NCBI GenBank assembly: GCA_022777455.1
Contig: JALFGI010000270.1
Location: 1-8,893 of the forward strand
Reading direction: 5' to 3'
Source of the DNA: Clostridiales bacterium
GTDB lineage: Bacteria > Bacillota_A > Clostridia > Oscillospirales > Oscillospiraceae
DNA length: 8,893 nt
The notes beneath the pieces are model-generated. The model ran no database searches. It was not told the DNA's origin and worked only from the letters and a program-made list of their open reading frames with translations. This document shows positions 1 to 6,092 of this stretch, piece after piece. A program made the position numbers and the translations under genes. Position 1 is the first letter of the stretch; every line of letters begins with the position of its first letter.

Positions 1-320
1 TCTGTTACCGGGAACACCCGGTTACCCCGTTCTGTTTTCAGTGGACAGCCGTGTTCTTCAAAAAAAGCAATGGTCTTTTCCGGAGGGAACGCGGTCATGG
101 CGCTGTACAGGAAGCGCCCGTTGCGGGGCGTATTCTGCAGCACCTCCTGCTCCGTGCACCGATTCGTCACATTGCAGCGGCCCTTGCCGGTAATCAGCAG
201 CTTTTTCCCCAAACGGTCGTTTTTTTCCAGCAGCAGCACATGGCAGCCCCTGGAAGCAGCAGTGACGGCCGCAAACATGCCGGCGGGTCCGCCGCCGATT
301 ACAATCCCATCAACCTTCAT
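1..320 (-). CDS. NAD(P)/FAD-dependent oxidoreductase, HI0933/YhiN family (partial, C-terminus off the left edge)
   Basis: Only the first 106 codons are present; the gene continues past the left edge. The protein opens with a Rossmann FAD-binding loop (VIGGGPAGMFAA, residues 7-18), then an acidic strand end (LLLEKND) and the family signature ITGKGRCNVTN at about residues 48-58. That signature is typical of the HI0933/YhiN flavoproteins, often annotated as aminoacetone oxidase family; the physiological substrate is not well established. The ATG at 320 is chosen because the FAD-binding strand begins directly after it, as in the family. It overlaps the last 11 bases of the upstream RpiR-type gene, so the two are probably co-transcribed and translationally coupled; the RBS is weak. 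In many Clostridia this flavoprotein gene lies close to rluB and is followed by cmk, so cmk is a guess for the next gene off the edge. The family call is firm, the reaction unknown. Confidence 0.9.
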   Translation of the reverse strand, partial: MKVDGIVIGGGPAGMFAAVTAASRGCHVLLLEKNDRLGKKLLITGKGRCNVTNRCTEQEVLQNTPRNGRFLYSAMTAFPPEKTIAFFEEHGCPLKTERGNRVFPVT

Positions 321-1185
321 CCTCTTTTACCTGCTTCTCATAGACATTGTATTCATCCCAGATCCGCTCCAGGTTCTCGAAGGTTCTGGAAAGCTCCTTT
401 TCCCGTTTGGCCGCAATGGCAACGATCAGGGCGTTGATCAGACTGAGGGGCGCCACCAAGCTGTCCACCAGAGAAACCATATCGCTTTTCGCAATCAGCA
501 CATGGTCGCAGCACTGGCCCAGAGGGGACAGCTTGCTGTCGGTAAAGCCGATTACCGTTGCGCCGGCAGAACAGCAGTAACGGGCTCCCTTGGTGGTGGA
601 GGCAGAGTAGCGGGGGAAGCTGAACGCAATGACCACGTCCTCGCTGTTGACACCCACGATCTTTTCGAACATCTCCCCGGTGCTCATGCCGGAAATCACA
701 TGGACATTATTGAACATGTAATTCAGATAATATCCCAGGAAATTGGCCAGCGGCGCAACGGAGCGCACGCCCAGGATATAAACCCGCTTTGCCTTGAGAA
801 TGGCGTTCACGGCATTGTTGAATTCCTCCCGGCTCACCGTTTCCTCGGTCTGGCGGAGCTTTTCAATATCCGAGCGGATCACCATGGAGATCACATCCTG
901 GTTGCCCAGGCGGTCGTTGGCTACCTCGATCCGCTGAACGGAGGTGAGGCGGTTGAGCACCATTTCCTGCATGGCCTTCTGCATGGCGGGATAACCGTCA
1001 AAGCCCAGGTCCACTGCAAAGCGGACCACGGTGGATTCCGATACACCCACGGTCTTCCCCAGGCGGCTGGCGGTCATGAAGGCGGCCTTATCGTAGGCCT
1101 CGGTGATATATTGAGCAATTCTACGCTGGCCTTTGGAAAAATCCGGTGTTTTCTCCTGCAACAATGTCAAAAAATCGTGATTCAT
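310..1185 (-). CDS. MurR/RpiR family transcriptional regulator (HTH + SIS domain)
   Basis: This is a 291-residue protein with the two-domain layout of RpiR-family regulators. The N-terminal HTH_6 domain spans about residues 1-77, with the recognition region around VGVSESTVVRFAVDLGF (46-62). A SIS sugar-phosphate-binding domain spans about 125-260 and begins VYILGVRSVAPLANFL. Length is normal for the family. Family members usually sense a phosphosugar and control nearby sugar or cell-wall-sugar genes, but no sugar gene is visible here; the downstream partner is a flavoprotein whose ATG overlaps the end of this gene. The start ATG at 1185 is backed by GAGGAG (1191-1196) five bases upstream. An unusual feature is two vicinal cysteine pairs in the SIS domain (CC at 204-205 and at 225-226). 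The effector and regulon cannot be told from the sequence. Confidence 0.92.
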   Translation of the reverse strand: MNHDFLTLLQEKTPDFSKGQRRIAQYITEAYDKAAFMTASRLGKTVGVSESTVVRFAVDLGFDGYPAMQKAMQEMVLNRLTSVQRIEVANDRLGNQDVISMVIRSDIEKLRQTEETVSREEFNNAVNAILKAKRVYILGVRSVAPLANFLGYYLNYMFNNVHVISGMSTGEMFEKIVGVNSEDVVIAFSFPRYSASTTKGARYCCSAGATVIGFTDSKLSPLGQCCDHVLIAKSDMVSLVDSLVAPLSLINALIVAIAAKREKELSRTFENLERIWDEYNVYEKQVKEDEG

Positions 1186-1205
1186 AAAGGCTCCTCGATT
1201 TCGTG

Positions 1206-1237
1206 AATATATTTTTTCTGCACCACAATACTAGCAA
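1206..1237 (-). promoter_or_regulatory. Weak candidate promoter for the RpiR/flavoprotein pair
   Basis: On the minus strand a TATATT box (1211-1206) lies 20 bases upstream of the RpiR start codon, with TTGCTA (1237-1232) 20 bases further upstream. The spacing is long for a SigA promoter, and a shifted AAATAT box would give 17 bases. The -35 candidate overlaps the T-tract of the preceding terminator. A promoter is expected here because the pair lies just after a terminator, but the exact boxes are uncertain. Confidence 0.3.
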
Positions 1238-1276
1238 AAACCGCTGCATTTTGCAAGAGACCATGCAGCGGTTTTT
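1236..1276 (-). terminator. Rho-independent terminator of the scpA-rluB operon (possibly bidirectional)
   Basis: Perfect 14-bp inverted repeat AAAAACCGCTGCAT (1236-1249) and ATGCAGCGGTTTTT (1263-1276) around a 13-base loop. Read on the minus strand, it begins three bases after the rluB stop codon and ends in TTTTT. The A-tract/T-tract symmetry would let it also work on the plus strand, but no plus-strand gene enters from the left. It ends the six-gene operon and insulates the RpiR gene. Confidence 0.88.
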
Positions 1277-1279
1277 CTG

Positions 1280-1978
1280 TTATATTTTATTACGTTCCTC
1301 TTCCGTCAGATATCGCCATTTGCCCAGGGGAAGTGTTCCAAGCTCCAACTGTCCCTCCCGGACCCGTTTCAGCCGGGTCACGTGCATCCCCGCCATCTGA
1401 CACATTCTGCGAATCTGCCGGTTGCGGCCCTCGTGGATGGTGATCTCAAATTCCGCCCGGTCCTCCCGGGCTGCACAGAGACGGAGCTTGGGCGGTTTGA
1501 TTTTGTAGCCATCCAGCATCACCGGCTCATGAAGCTTCTGAAAAGCCGCCTGGGAATAGCCGGAAACCCGAACCAGGTAAGTCTTCTCAATCTCATGGCT
1601 GGGGTGCATGGCTTTGTTGGCAAAGGCGCCGTCGTTGGTGAACAGCAGCAGCCCCTCGGAATCCATGTCCAGCCGCCCGACGGGATACACCCGTTGTCCG
1701 CAGTCTCGCACCAAGGACGCCGCAGTGGGTCTGCCCTTTTCGTCGGACAGGGTGGTCACATAGCCCCGGGGCTTATTCAGCATCAGATATATGTAGCCCT
1801 GGGCGCAAGGGAGGGGGTTTCCCTCCACGGTTATCTGATCCACATCCGGATCGGCCCCGTCCCCCAGGGATGCAATTTCTCCGTTCACAGCCACAAGGCC
1901 GCTGCGAATCAGTTCCTCTGCCCTGCGCCGGGATGCCACCCCCCGGTCGGACAGGATTTTTTGAAGTCTCTGCTTCAC
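1280..1978 (-). CDS. rluB: rRNA pseudouridine synthase, RsuA/RluB/RluE/RluF family
   Basis: A 232-residue enzyme that isomerises a specific uridine of ribosomal RNA to pseudouridine during ribosome maturation. An N-terminal S4 RNA-binding domain covers about residues 2-55 (KILSDRGVASRRRAEELI). The catalytic domain follows, with the family motif GRLDMDSEGLLLFTNDG at 101-117, in which Asp104 is the expected catalytic aspartate, and the conserved EGRNRQIRRM at 183-192. Length matches RluB of Firmicutes. The start is GTG at 1978, sharing GTGA with the stop of the upstream carboxypeptidase, and is supported by GGAGG eight bases upstream. It is the last gene of the operon; a strong terminator follows immediately. 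Distinguishing RluB (23S) from RsuA (16S) by eye is not certain; RluB is the usual call in this context. Confidence 0.94.
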   Translation of the reverse strand: MKQRLQKILSDRGVASRRRAEELIRSGLVAVNGEIASLGDGADPDVDQITVEGNPLPCAQGYIYLMLNKPRGYVTTLSDEKGRPTAASLVRDCGQRVYPVGRLDMDSEGLLLFTNDGAFANKAMHPSHEIEKTYLVRVSGYSQAAFQKLHEPVMLDGYKIKPPKLRLCAAREDRAEFEITIHEGRNRQIRRMCQMAGMHVTRLKRVREGQLELGTLPLGKWRYLTEEERNKI

Positions 1979-3069
1979 GCGCTTTTCCTCCAGAAAAGAA
2001 ACCGATTTTGTTTTTTCTGCTCCGGCTGGACAATCTCGGAGGTTTCTCCGTAAACCACCGGGATTTTCCCCACAGCCTTACCGGAAAGCAGTACATAGGC
2101 GAAGCCTGCGTCCGCCCCTTCCGCTACGGGAGCATAGATAAAGCCGCTGCCCGGCAGGAGAAGCTGGGGATTTTCCTCTTTGGCGATGGAATACACATAG
2201 TTCTCCGCCGCCAAAACCGCAACTCTGGAAGGTGTCCCCCCGGCAATTTCCCGGTAGCCCACACAGTCTCCCACAGTGACGATCCGCTGCAAATTGTATT
2301 TGGAAAATCCCTGATCCAGAAGTGTAGCATGGTCATGCCAGTCATTGGGGTCATTGATGGTCACCGCAACCAACCTGCGGCGGTTACGCTCCGCACTGGA
2401 CACCAGTATTCTCCCGGCAGCCTTGGTGTACCCGGTTTTGACACCGTCTGCCCCGGGGTAGAGCCACAGAAGCTTATTGTGGTTGCGCAGGCAGCGGTTT
2501 CCGACGGTAATGGTCTTGGTGGAAACGGTCTGGGCAAACACCGGATTTTCCATGGCATAAGAAGCAAGGATTGCAAGGTCCCGAGCGGTAGAATAGTGGT
2601 TTTTGGCATCCAGACCGTTGGGATTTGCGAAATGCGTCTGAGTCATGCCCAAGCTTCTGGCTTTGTCGTTCATCAGGTTGGCAAACTCCTCAATGCTGCC
2701 GCAGCAGTATAGAGCCAGCGCCACCGCCGCATCGTTTCCGGAAGAGAGCATCAACCCATATAGCAGCTCCTGAAGCGTCAGCTTCTCCCCTTCCCGCAGA
2801 TACATGGAGGACCCCTCGATGCCCACCGCTTCCTTGGGAATCCGCATCTGGTCCAGCACGTTGCACCGCTCGCAGATCAGCAGGGCCGTCATAATTTTGG
2901 TGGTGCTGGCAATCAGGCTCTGCTTGCTGCTGTTCTTGTCAAAAAGGAGCCTGCCGCTGACGGGATCCATCACGGCAGCGCTCTGCGCGGAAACCGCACC
3001 GGCTTTTACCGGAACAAACAGAACGGCGGCCAGCAGTGCTGCCGCCGTTCCGGCGAAAAATCTTCTCAT
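1975..3069 (-). CDS. D-alanyl-D-alanine carboxypeptidase (penicillin-binding protein 5/DacF type)
   Basis: A 364-residue exported serine peptidase (peptidase S11) that trims the terminal D-alanine from peptidoglycan stem peptides outside the membrane. A signal peptide covers about residues 1-26 (basic MRR, then an Ala/Leu-rich core, with likely cleavage near AGAVSA). All three active-site motifs are intact: STTK at 55-58 (nucleophile Ser55, Lys58), SGN at 110-112 and KTG at 211-213. A PBP5-type C-terminal beta domain follows at about 265-345. The last residues are basic and aromatic (NRFLFWRK) and may help membrane attachment. I prefer the ATG at 3069, with GGTGA five bases upstream; a GTG at 3078 would add three residues but lacks an RBS. 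It lies between ytfJ and rluB in the scpAB operon. A DacF/DacB-like sporulation role is plausible but not shown, so no symbol is given. Confidence 0.93.
   Translation of the reverse strand: MRRFFAGTAAALLAAVLFVPVKAGAVSAQSAAVMDPVSGRLLFDKNSSKQSLIASTTKIMTALLICERCNVLDQMRIPKEAVGIEGSSMYLREGEKLTLQELLYGLMLSSGNDAAVALALYCCGSIEEFANLMNDKARSLGMTQTHFANPNGLDAKNHYSTARDLAILASYAMENPVFAQTVSTKTITVGNRCLRNHNKLLWLYPGADGVKTGYTKAAGRILVSSAERNRRRLVAVTINDPNDWHDHATLLDQGFSKYNLQRIVTVGDCVGYREIAGGTPSRVAVLAAENYVYSIAKEENPQLLLPGSGFIYAPVAEGADAGFAYVLLSGKAVGKIPVVYGETSEIVQPEQKKQNRFLFWRKSA
1987..1991 (-). promoter_or_regulatory. Ribosome binding site fixing the GTG start of rluB
   Basis: GGAGG on the minus strand, eight bases before the GTG at 1978 and inside the end of the carboxypeptidase gene. 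No ATG is nearby in this frame, so this site supports the rare start codon and translational coupling through GTGA. Confidence 0.75.
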
Positions 3070-3108
3070 TCTCTTCACCCGGCAATAGTCTTTCCGGGAA
3101 AGGACAAT

Positions 3109-3501
3109 TTATTCCCCTTTTCCGCCGGTTTTGGAATCGATGAAGGAAGTGATCTTGTCCAGGGTGTCGGGAATCATCTCCACCAGTCTGTCCGCCGTGG
3201 TGTTGGCCGCCTGGGCCACAGGAATCATGCGGACATTGCCGTCCTTGACGATCAGGAAGCAGATGGGTGTAACCTTCACGCCGGCACCCACTCCGCCGCC
3301 GAAGGGGTCGTCACCCGTGGCAGTTTTACCCTTGGTAAAATCGGAACCGGCCCCGCCAAAACCAACGCTGACCTTGGAAACAGGGATAATGGTCACACCG
3401 TCCGGCGTGGTAATGGGCTCGCCGATGACGGAATTCACGTCAATCATTTCTTTGATCTTCTGAATGGTACCTTCCAGCATACCGGGAAGCTTTTGACTCA
3501 T
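3109..3501 (-). CDS. ytfJ: GerW/YtfJ family sporulation protein
   Basis: A 130-residue protein of the YtfJ (GerW) family, named from Bacillus, where it is a spore protein linked to germination. Visible family features are the opening helix with EMIDVNSVIGEPI (18-30), the strand TPDGVTIIPVSKVSVGFG (32-49), a glycine-rich stretch (GGGVGAGVKVTPICFLIV, 68-85) and the closing helix DRLVEMIPDTLDKI. Length is typical. There is no signal peptide or membrane segment. Its ATG overlaps the DUF2953 stop as ATGA, with GGCGGTG seven bases upstream as RBS. DUF2953 next to ytfJ is a recurrent pairing in sporulating Firmicutes. A 39-base gap to the carboxypeptidase start contains a 13-bp palindrome, CTTTCC-G-GGAAAG, at 3090-3102, too tight to be a terminator. 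The biochemical role of the family is unknown. Confidence 0.92.
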   Translation of the reverse strand: MSQKLPGMLEGTIQKIKEMIDVNSVIGEPITTPDGVTIIPVSKVSVGFGGAGSDFTKGKTATGDDPFGGGVGAGVKVTPICFLIVKDGNVRMIPVAQAANTTADRLVEMIPDTLDKITSFIDSKTGGKGE

Positions 3502-4136
3502 GATACTGCACCGCCTTTACGTTTCTTCTTGAAAATCAATAACTCTTTCAGAAAACGGACCCCATAGACCACTCCCAGGGAAACCGCCTGCCAGACCAGC
3601 AGGGTCACATCCATCCGGAAGACCACCATAGTCTCTTGGGCCGTGAAGTCACATTCCACCTCACAGTCCCGTTTTCCGATATGAAATCCCCTTTCCAGCA
3701 TAGGGAGCAGATTCCCCATTGCCGCCCAGGCCCTGCCATAGTTCACCGCCAGGTCGCAGGGGTCGTCCCCTGCCAGGATCAGCTTCAGCCGCAAATGATT
3801 GATCCGCATACTTTTCCGAAACCGATCCATAAAATTCAGGACAAGCCGGACAAGGGGAAGAAAGTCCTGCAGGCTCCGTCCTTTTTCGACACCGTCCGAC
3901 GGAACGGTACTTTGAGGCTGCGGGGTTTTCTTCTGTTCTTGCTTCTTTTGGAGTTCCTCCGAGGTTCCGGGTTCCTTGGCCTGTTTCTTTTTCCGCTTTT
4001 TCATGGGATATACGGTTAAGCGGAACCATCCGGCAATGATGCGAACCAGGAATCCCCGGGAATCATATTGAACCAGCGCGCCAATGGGCATGAACGCAAT
4101 CAGCGTCAAAATTCCCAGCGCAATCAGCCAGCCCAT
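3498..4136 (-). CDS. DUF2953 domain-containing membrane protein
   Basis: A 212-residue protein with an N-terminal membrane helix (about 3-22), followed by a short conserved region and a Lys/Gln/Pro-rich charged linker (about 46-87) that looks disordered. The DUF2953 core follows, with the recognisable block AGDDPCDLAVNYGRAWA (122-138) and a strand-rich part, ECDFTAQETMVVFRMDVTL (161-179). A second hydrophobic segment (about 178-195) precedes a lysine-rich tail. The family has no assigned reaction; it is commonly found next to ytfJ in spore formers, so a sporulation or envelope role is inferred from position only. The start ATG shares one base with the scpB stop (TAATG), with GAGGGG eight bases upstream. 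The linker is the part most likely to vary between species. Confidence 0.85.
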   Translation of the reverse strand: MGWLIALGILTLIAFMPIGALVQYDSRGFLVRIIAGWFRLTVYPMKKRKKKQAKEPGTSEELQKKQEQKKTPQPQSTVPSDGVEKGRSLQDFLPLVRLVLNFMDRFRKSMRINHLRLKLILAGDDPCDLAVNYGRAWAAMGNLLPMLERGFHIGKRDCEVECDFTAQETMVVFRMDVTLLVWQAVSLGVVYGVRFLKELLIFKKKRKGGAVS

Positions 4137-4720
4137 TATTCCGTCCCCTCAGGGACAGCCTGCTGCTCTGACGCAGGCTGCTGCTCCGAATCGATGGGTT
4201 CACCGAAGGCAATTTTTTCAATGGGCGGAAGTTCTTCCAGGGAGGAAAGGCCAAAGGTTCGCAAGAAATCCGGTGTGGTTCGGTACTGAATGGGTCTGCC
4301 GGGCACATTCAAACGGCCTGCCTCTTCGATCAGCTTTTTGTTCAGAAGGGCAGCCACGGAATAAGAGCTGTCCACACCCCGGATCTGTTCCACCATGGCC
4401 TTGGTGGCCGGCTGGTAATAGGCGATGATGGTCAGCGCCTCCAGTTGGGAAGAAGAGAGCTTGGGAGGCTTTCTGGTTTCCAGGGCTTTGGTAACGTAAT
4501 CCGCCATTTCACCGGAGGACACCATCTGATAGCCCCGCTCCAGGCGGATGATGCGAATGCCCCGGCGCTCAAAGGCAAGCTGATTGGCCAGGGCGTCGGC
4601 AGCTTCTTCAATCTCGCTTTCGTCGACCTCCAGAGCCGCCGCAAGCCGGGAAATCTCCATGCGTTCCCCGGAAGCAAACAGAATGGCCTCCAGAATACGC
4701 TGGATTTGGGTCTGTTCCAT
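4136..4720 (-). CDS. scpB: SMC-Scp complex subunit ScpB
   Basis: A 194-residue accessory subunit of the bacterial condensin, a winged-helix protein that dimerises and binds the kleisin ScpA to assist chromosome condensation and segregation on the nucleoid. Two winged-helix units are evident: about 1-80 (LEAILFASGERMEISRLAAAL) and about 88-160. The second contains the family hallmarks LEALTIIAYYQPATKAMVEQ (93-112), IRGVDSSYSV and VPGRPIQYRTTPDFL. The tail after about 170 is Glu/Gln/Ala-rich and probably flexible. I place the start at the ATG at 4720, which shares one base with the scpA stop (TGATG); a TTG one codon earlier (4723) is also in frame, and a GGAGGAG upstream would serve either. It is translationally coupled to scpA. 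Confidence 0.95.
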   Translation of the reverse strand: MEQTQIQRILEAILFASGERMEISRLAAALEVDESEIEEAADALANQLAFERRGIRIIRLERGYQMVSSGEMADYVTKALETRKPPKLSSSQLEALTIIAYYQPATKAMVEQIRGVDSSYSVAALLNKKLIEEAGRLNVPGRPIQYRTTPDFLRTFGLSSLEELPPIEKIAFGEPIDSEQQPASEQQAVPEGTE

Positions 4721-5514
4721 CAAAGCGTCTCCTCCACATTGGCATCGGTTTTCAGCAAACGGACATGGGGATTTTCGCCGGAGTTGTCATCCTCCAGAAC
4801 AACGGAATTCGTTTTGCACAATTCCAGTATTGCCAAAAAGGTGGCAACAATTTCAGAACGGCTTTTATTTCCCCGAAACAAGCTCTTCAGCCGCTCCACA
4901 CCCCGAAGTACCAGCTGGCGCAGCACTTCGCCGGCCTTTCTGGTAACAGGATATGGCTCCTTGGCCACAATTCCCTTGAAGTTCGCCGTTGGCGGGGGAA
5001 GCTGGCGCTGATTTCGCTCGGCGATCAGGTCCAGTGCCCGGAGCAGGTCCAGAACGCTGTGCTGATAGCGGTAGGTATTGTCCTTGCGCAGCGGCTCTGG
5101 CTCCTTGGTAAACAGGCACCGGCCAATTTCGTTTCTGGGCTCCAGCTGGGTCACCGCGAGACGGATCTGCTCCATGGCTTCCCTGCGCCGGCGTTCAATC
5201 AGGCTCTGGCGCAGCAGATCCAGTTCGGATTCCGCTTCGGCCTGTTCGGCAGCAGAAAGAAGCATTTTGGTTTTGATCAGCATCAAATGGGATGCCATGG
5301 AGATAAATTCGCTGGCAATTTCCATGTCCAGGCGCTTCATCTCGTCCAGATATGCCAGATACTGCTCCAAAATCGCGGTAATGGACACATCCTGGATTTC
5401 AATCTTGTTTTTACTGAGCAGCAGGAAAATAACGTCCAGAGGCCCTTCGAAGTCTTCCATTGTTTCCGTCCGGGTGTGGACAATTCCTTCCAGCTTGTAT
5501 TGGGGTTCAGACAT
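4720..5514 (-). CDS. scpA: Segregation and condensation protein ScpA (kleisin)
   Basis: A 264-residue kleisin that bridges the SMC ATPase heads and binds ScpB, forming the Smc-ScpAB condensin needed for chromosome segregation. The N-terminal helical region starts with the family signature DFEGPLDVIFLLLSKNKIEI (21-40), followed by ILEQYLAYLDEMKRLDMEIA and MASHLMLIKTKMLLS. A charged, coiled-coil-like middle region follows (about 90-125), then a linker and a C-terminal winged helix (about 185-250) containing SEIVATFLAILELCKTNSV. Length agrees with ScpA. The ATG at 5514 has only a modest RBS (AGGTG, seven bases upstream) but lies about 45 bases after a strong promoter, and the extra N-terminal residues before the signature are usual in related Clostridia. 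It is the first gene of the six-gene operon. Confidence 0.95.
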   Translation of the reverse strand: MSEPQYKLEGIVHTRTETMEDFEGPLDVIFLLLSKNKIEIQDVSITAILEQYLAYLDEMKRLDMEIASEFISMASHLMLIKTKMLLSAAEQAEAESELDLLRQSLIERRRREAMEQIRLAVTQLEPRNEIGRCLFTKEPEPLRKDNTYRYQHSVLDLLRALDLIAERNQRQLPPPTANFKGIVAKEPYPVTRKAGEVLRQLVLRGVERLKSLFRGNKSRSEIVATFLAILELCKTNSVVLEDDNSGENPHVRLLKTDANVEETL

Positions 5515-5567
5515 ATTGGAGCACCTATTCTCCCATTTTTACAAAAAAATTTTTCTTTATCTTTTGG

Positions 5568-5596
5568 ATTATAGCATCAAATGATGCCTAACGCAA
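5568..5596 (-). promoter_or_regulatory. SigA-type promoter of the scpA operon
   Basis: On the minus strand, TTGCGT (5596-5591) and a perfect TATAAT (5573-5568) are separated by 17 bases, with TGC just before the -10 giving an extended -10. The predicted start of transcription is near 5561, giving a leader of about 45 bases to scpA. The spacer contains a perfect inverted repeat, described separately. Confidence 0.88.
5574..5587. repeat. Perfect 14-bp inverted repeat inside the scpA promoter spacer (candidate operator)
   Basis: GCATCA-AA-TGATGC lies exactly between the -35 and -10 boxes, abutting the -10. A two-base centre is too small for an RNA hairpin, and the repeat is upstream of the transcription start, so it could only act as DNA, for example as a dimeric repressor site. 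A chance palindrome remains possible. Confidence 0.5.
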
Positions 5597-5633
5597 GCAT
5601 AACGAAAAAAATCTACATATCCGCTTAAAATGA

Positions 5634-5662
5634 TTGCATTTTATTTTGGAATGTGTTAAGAT
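5634..5662 (+). promoter_or_regulatory. Extended -10 promoter of the small membrane protein gene
   Basis: TTGCAT (5634-5639), a 17-base spacer, and TAAGAT (5657-5662) preceded by TGT, giving an extended -10. The predicted start is near 5669. It is divergent from the scpA promoter, with 37 bases between the two -35 boxes. The 179-base intergenic region (5515-5693) holds these two promoters, the inverted repeat and two leaders; I see nothing else in it. Confidence 0.7.
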
Positions 5663-5680
5663 AATACCACAACCATTCAT

Positions 5681-5686
5681 GGAGGG
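5681..5686 (+). promoter_or_regulatory. Ribosome binding site fixing the GTG start at 5694
   Basis: GGAGGG, seven bases before GTG. An in-frame ATG at 5634 lies inside the -35 box and before the predicted transcript start, so it cannot be the start codon; this site supports the GTG. Confidence 0.75.
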
Positions 5687-5693
5687 ATGTTCT

Positions 5694-6011
5694 GTGGCAA
5701 ATCATAACCGTAGTCGTAATCGTTATCGTGAGATGGAAAGCATCATGATGAAAGTCTTGATCGGTGACGGTTTGATTTTCTTCCTGTATATGTTTGCCGC
5801 AAGCCGTGTGGGTCTGTGGTCCGTGATCAAGGTAATTTCCGTGATTCTGACCATTGCCATCTCTGTCCTTTGCCTGGTGTGGCTGTATCTCACCCGGGAG
5901 TTCACCCGCCGGCGCAGCCTTTGGATGGTGACGGCCTGCGTTTCCATTCTGGCATGTCTGCTGGTTTCTCTGTGCCTGGGTTATCCCTGCCCTCCCGTAG
6001 CATCCCTGTGA
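5694..6011 (+). CDS. Small three-helix membrane protein of unknown function
   Basis: I do not recognise this 105-residue protein. The N-terminus is polar and rich in Arg/Asn (MANHNRSRNRYREME, taking GTG as Met). Three hydrophobic stretches follow at about 20-36, 42-66 and 74-97, the second followed by a basic loop (TREFTRRR, 67-74), and it ends with a short tail containing Pro and Cys. By the positive-inside rule, the N-terminus and the TREFTRRR loop would be cytoplasmic. There is no signal peptidase site and no catalytic motif. The complete transcription unit visible around it (extended -10 promoter, GGAGGG seven bases from GTG, hairpin terminator 16 bases after the stop) argues that it is a real gene. 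It is divergent from scpA and convergent with the kinase, and sits alone on the plus strand. No function should be assumed. Confidence 0.8.
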   Translation: MANHNRSRNRYREMESIMMKVLIGDGLIFFLYMFAASRVGLWSVIKVISVILTIAISVLCLVWLYLTREFTRRRSLWMVTACVSILACLLVSLCLGYPCPPVASL

Positions 6012-6026
6012 TCATCTGAATATCAA

Positions 6027-6060
6027 AGCGGCTGGTGGTTTCATCAGCCGCTCTTTTTTT
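6027..6060 (+). terminator. Rho-independent terminator of the small membrane protein gene
   Basis: Stem AGCGGCTGGT (6027-6036) pairs with ATCAGCCGCT (6043-6052), 10 bp with one G-U pair, around a six-base loop, followed by CTTTTTTT. It begins 16 bases after the stop codon and is canonical on the plus strand. Confidence 0.9.
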
Positions 6061-6085
6061 CTCCGGTGCGGAAACCGCACCGGAG
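6061..6085. repeat. Second hairpin between convergent genes; possible 3' end of the kinase transcript
   Basis: A perfect 11-bp stem, CTCCGGTGCGG (6061-6071) with CCGCACCGGAG (6075-6085), closes on AAA. On the minus strand it starts seven bases after the kinase stop codon but is followed by a run of A, not T, so it is not a canonical terminator in that direction. On the plus strand TTTTT follows after a four-base gap, so it could serve as a backup terminator there. Confidence 0.65.
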
Positions 6086-6092
6086 GATGTTT

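Noticed and set aside
70..1206. Plus-strand open frame of 378 codons opposite the RpiR-type and flavoprotein genes
   Set aside because: It is antisense to two recognisable genes, with no RBS and no family resemblance; the His/Gln/Gly-rich composition is typical of a shadow frame.
1870..2712. Plus-strand open frame of 280 codons opposite rluB and the carboxypeptidase
   Set aside because: It spans two well-supported genes on the other strand and shows no domain, RBS or promoter.
5273..5297. GCATC/GATGC inverted repeat inside scpA resembling the promoter dyad
   Set aside because: It is imperfect with a different spacer, lies in conserved coding sequence (the SHLMLIK region), and is best explained by codon content.
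5515..5540. Three-codon upstream frame and small GGAG/CTCC fold in the scpA leader
   Set aside because: No RBS for the minifree frame and only four base pairs in the fold; nothing beyond chance.
4765..5574. Plus-strand open frame of 269 codons opposite scpA
   Set aside because: Antisense shadow; it also reads through the mapped scpA promoter.
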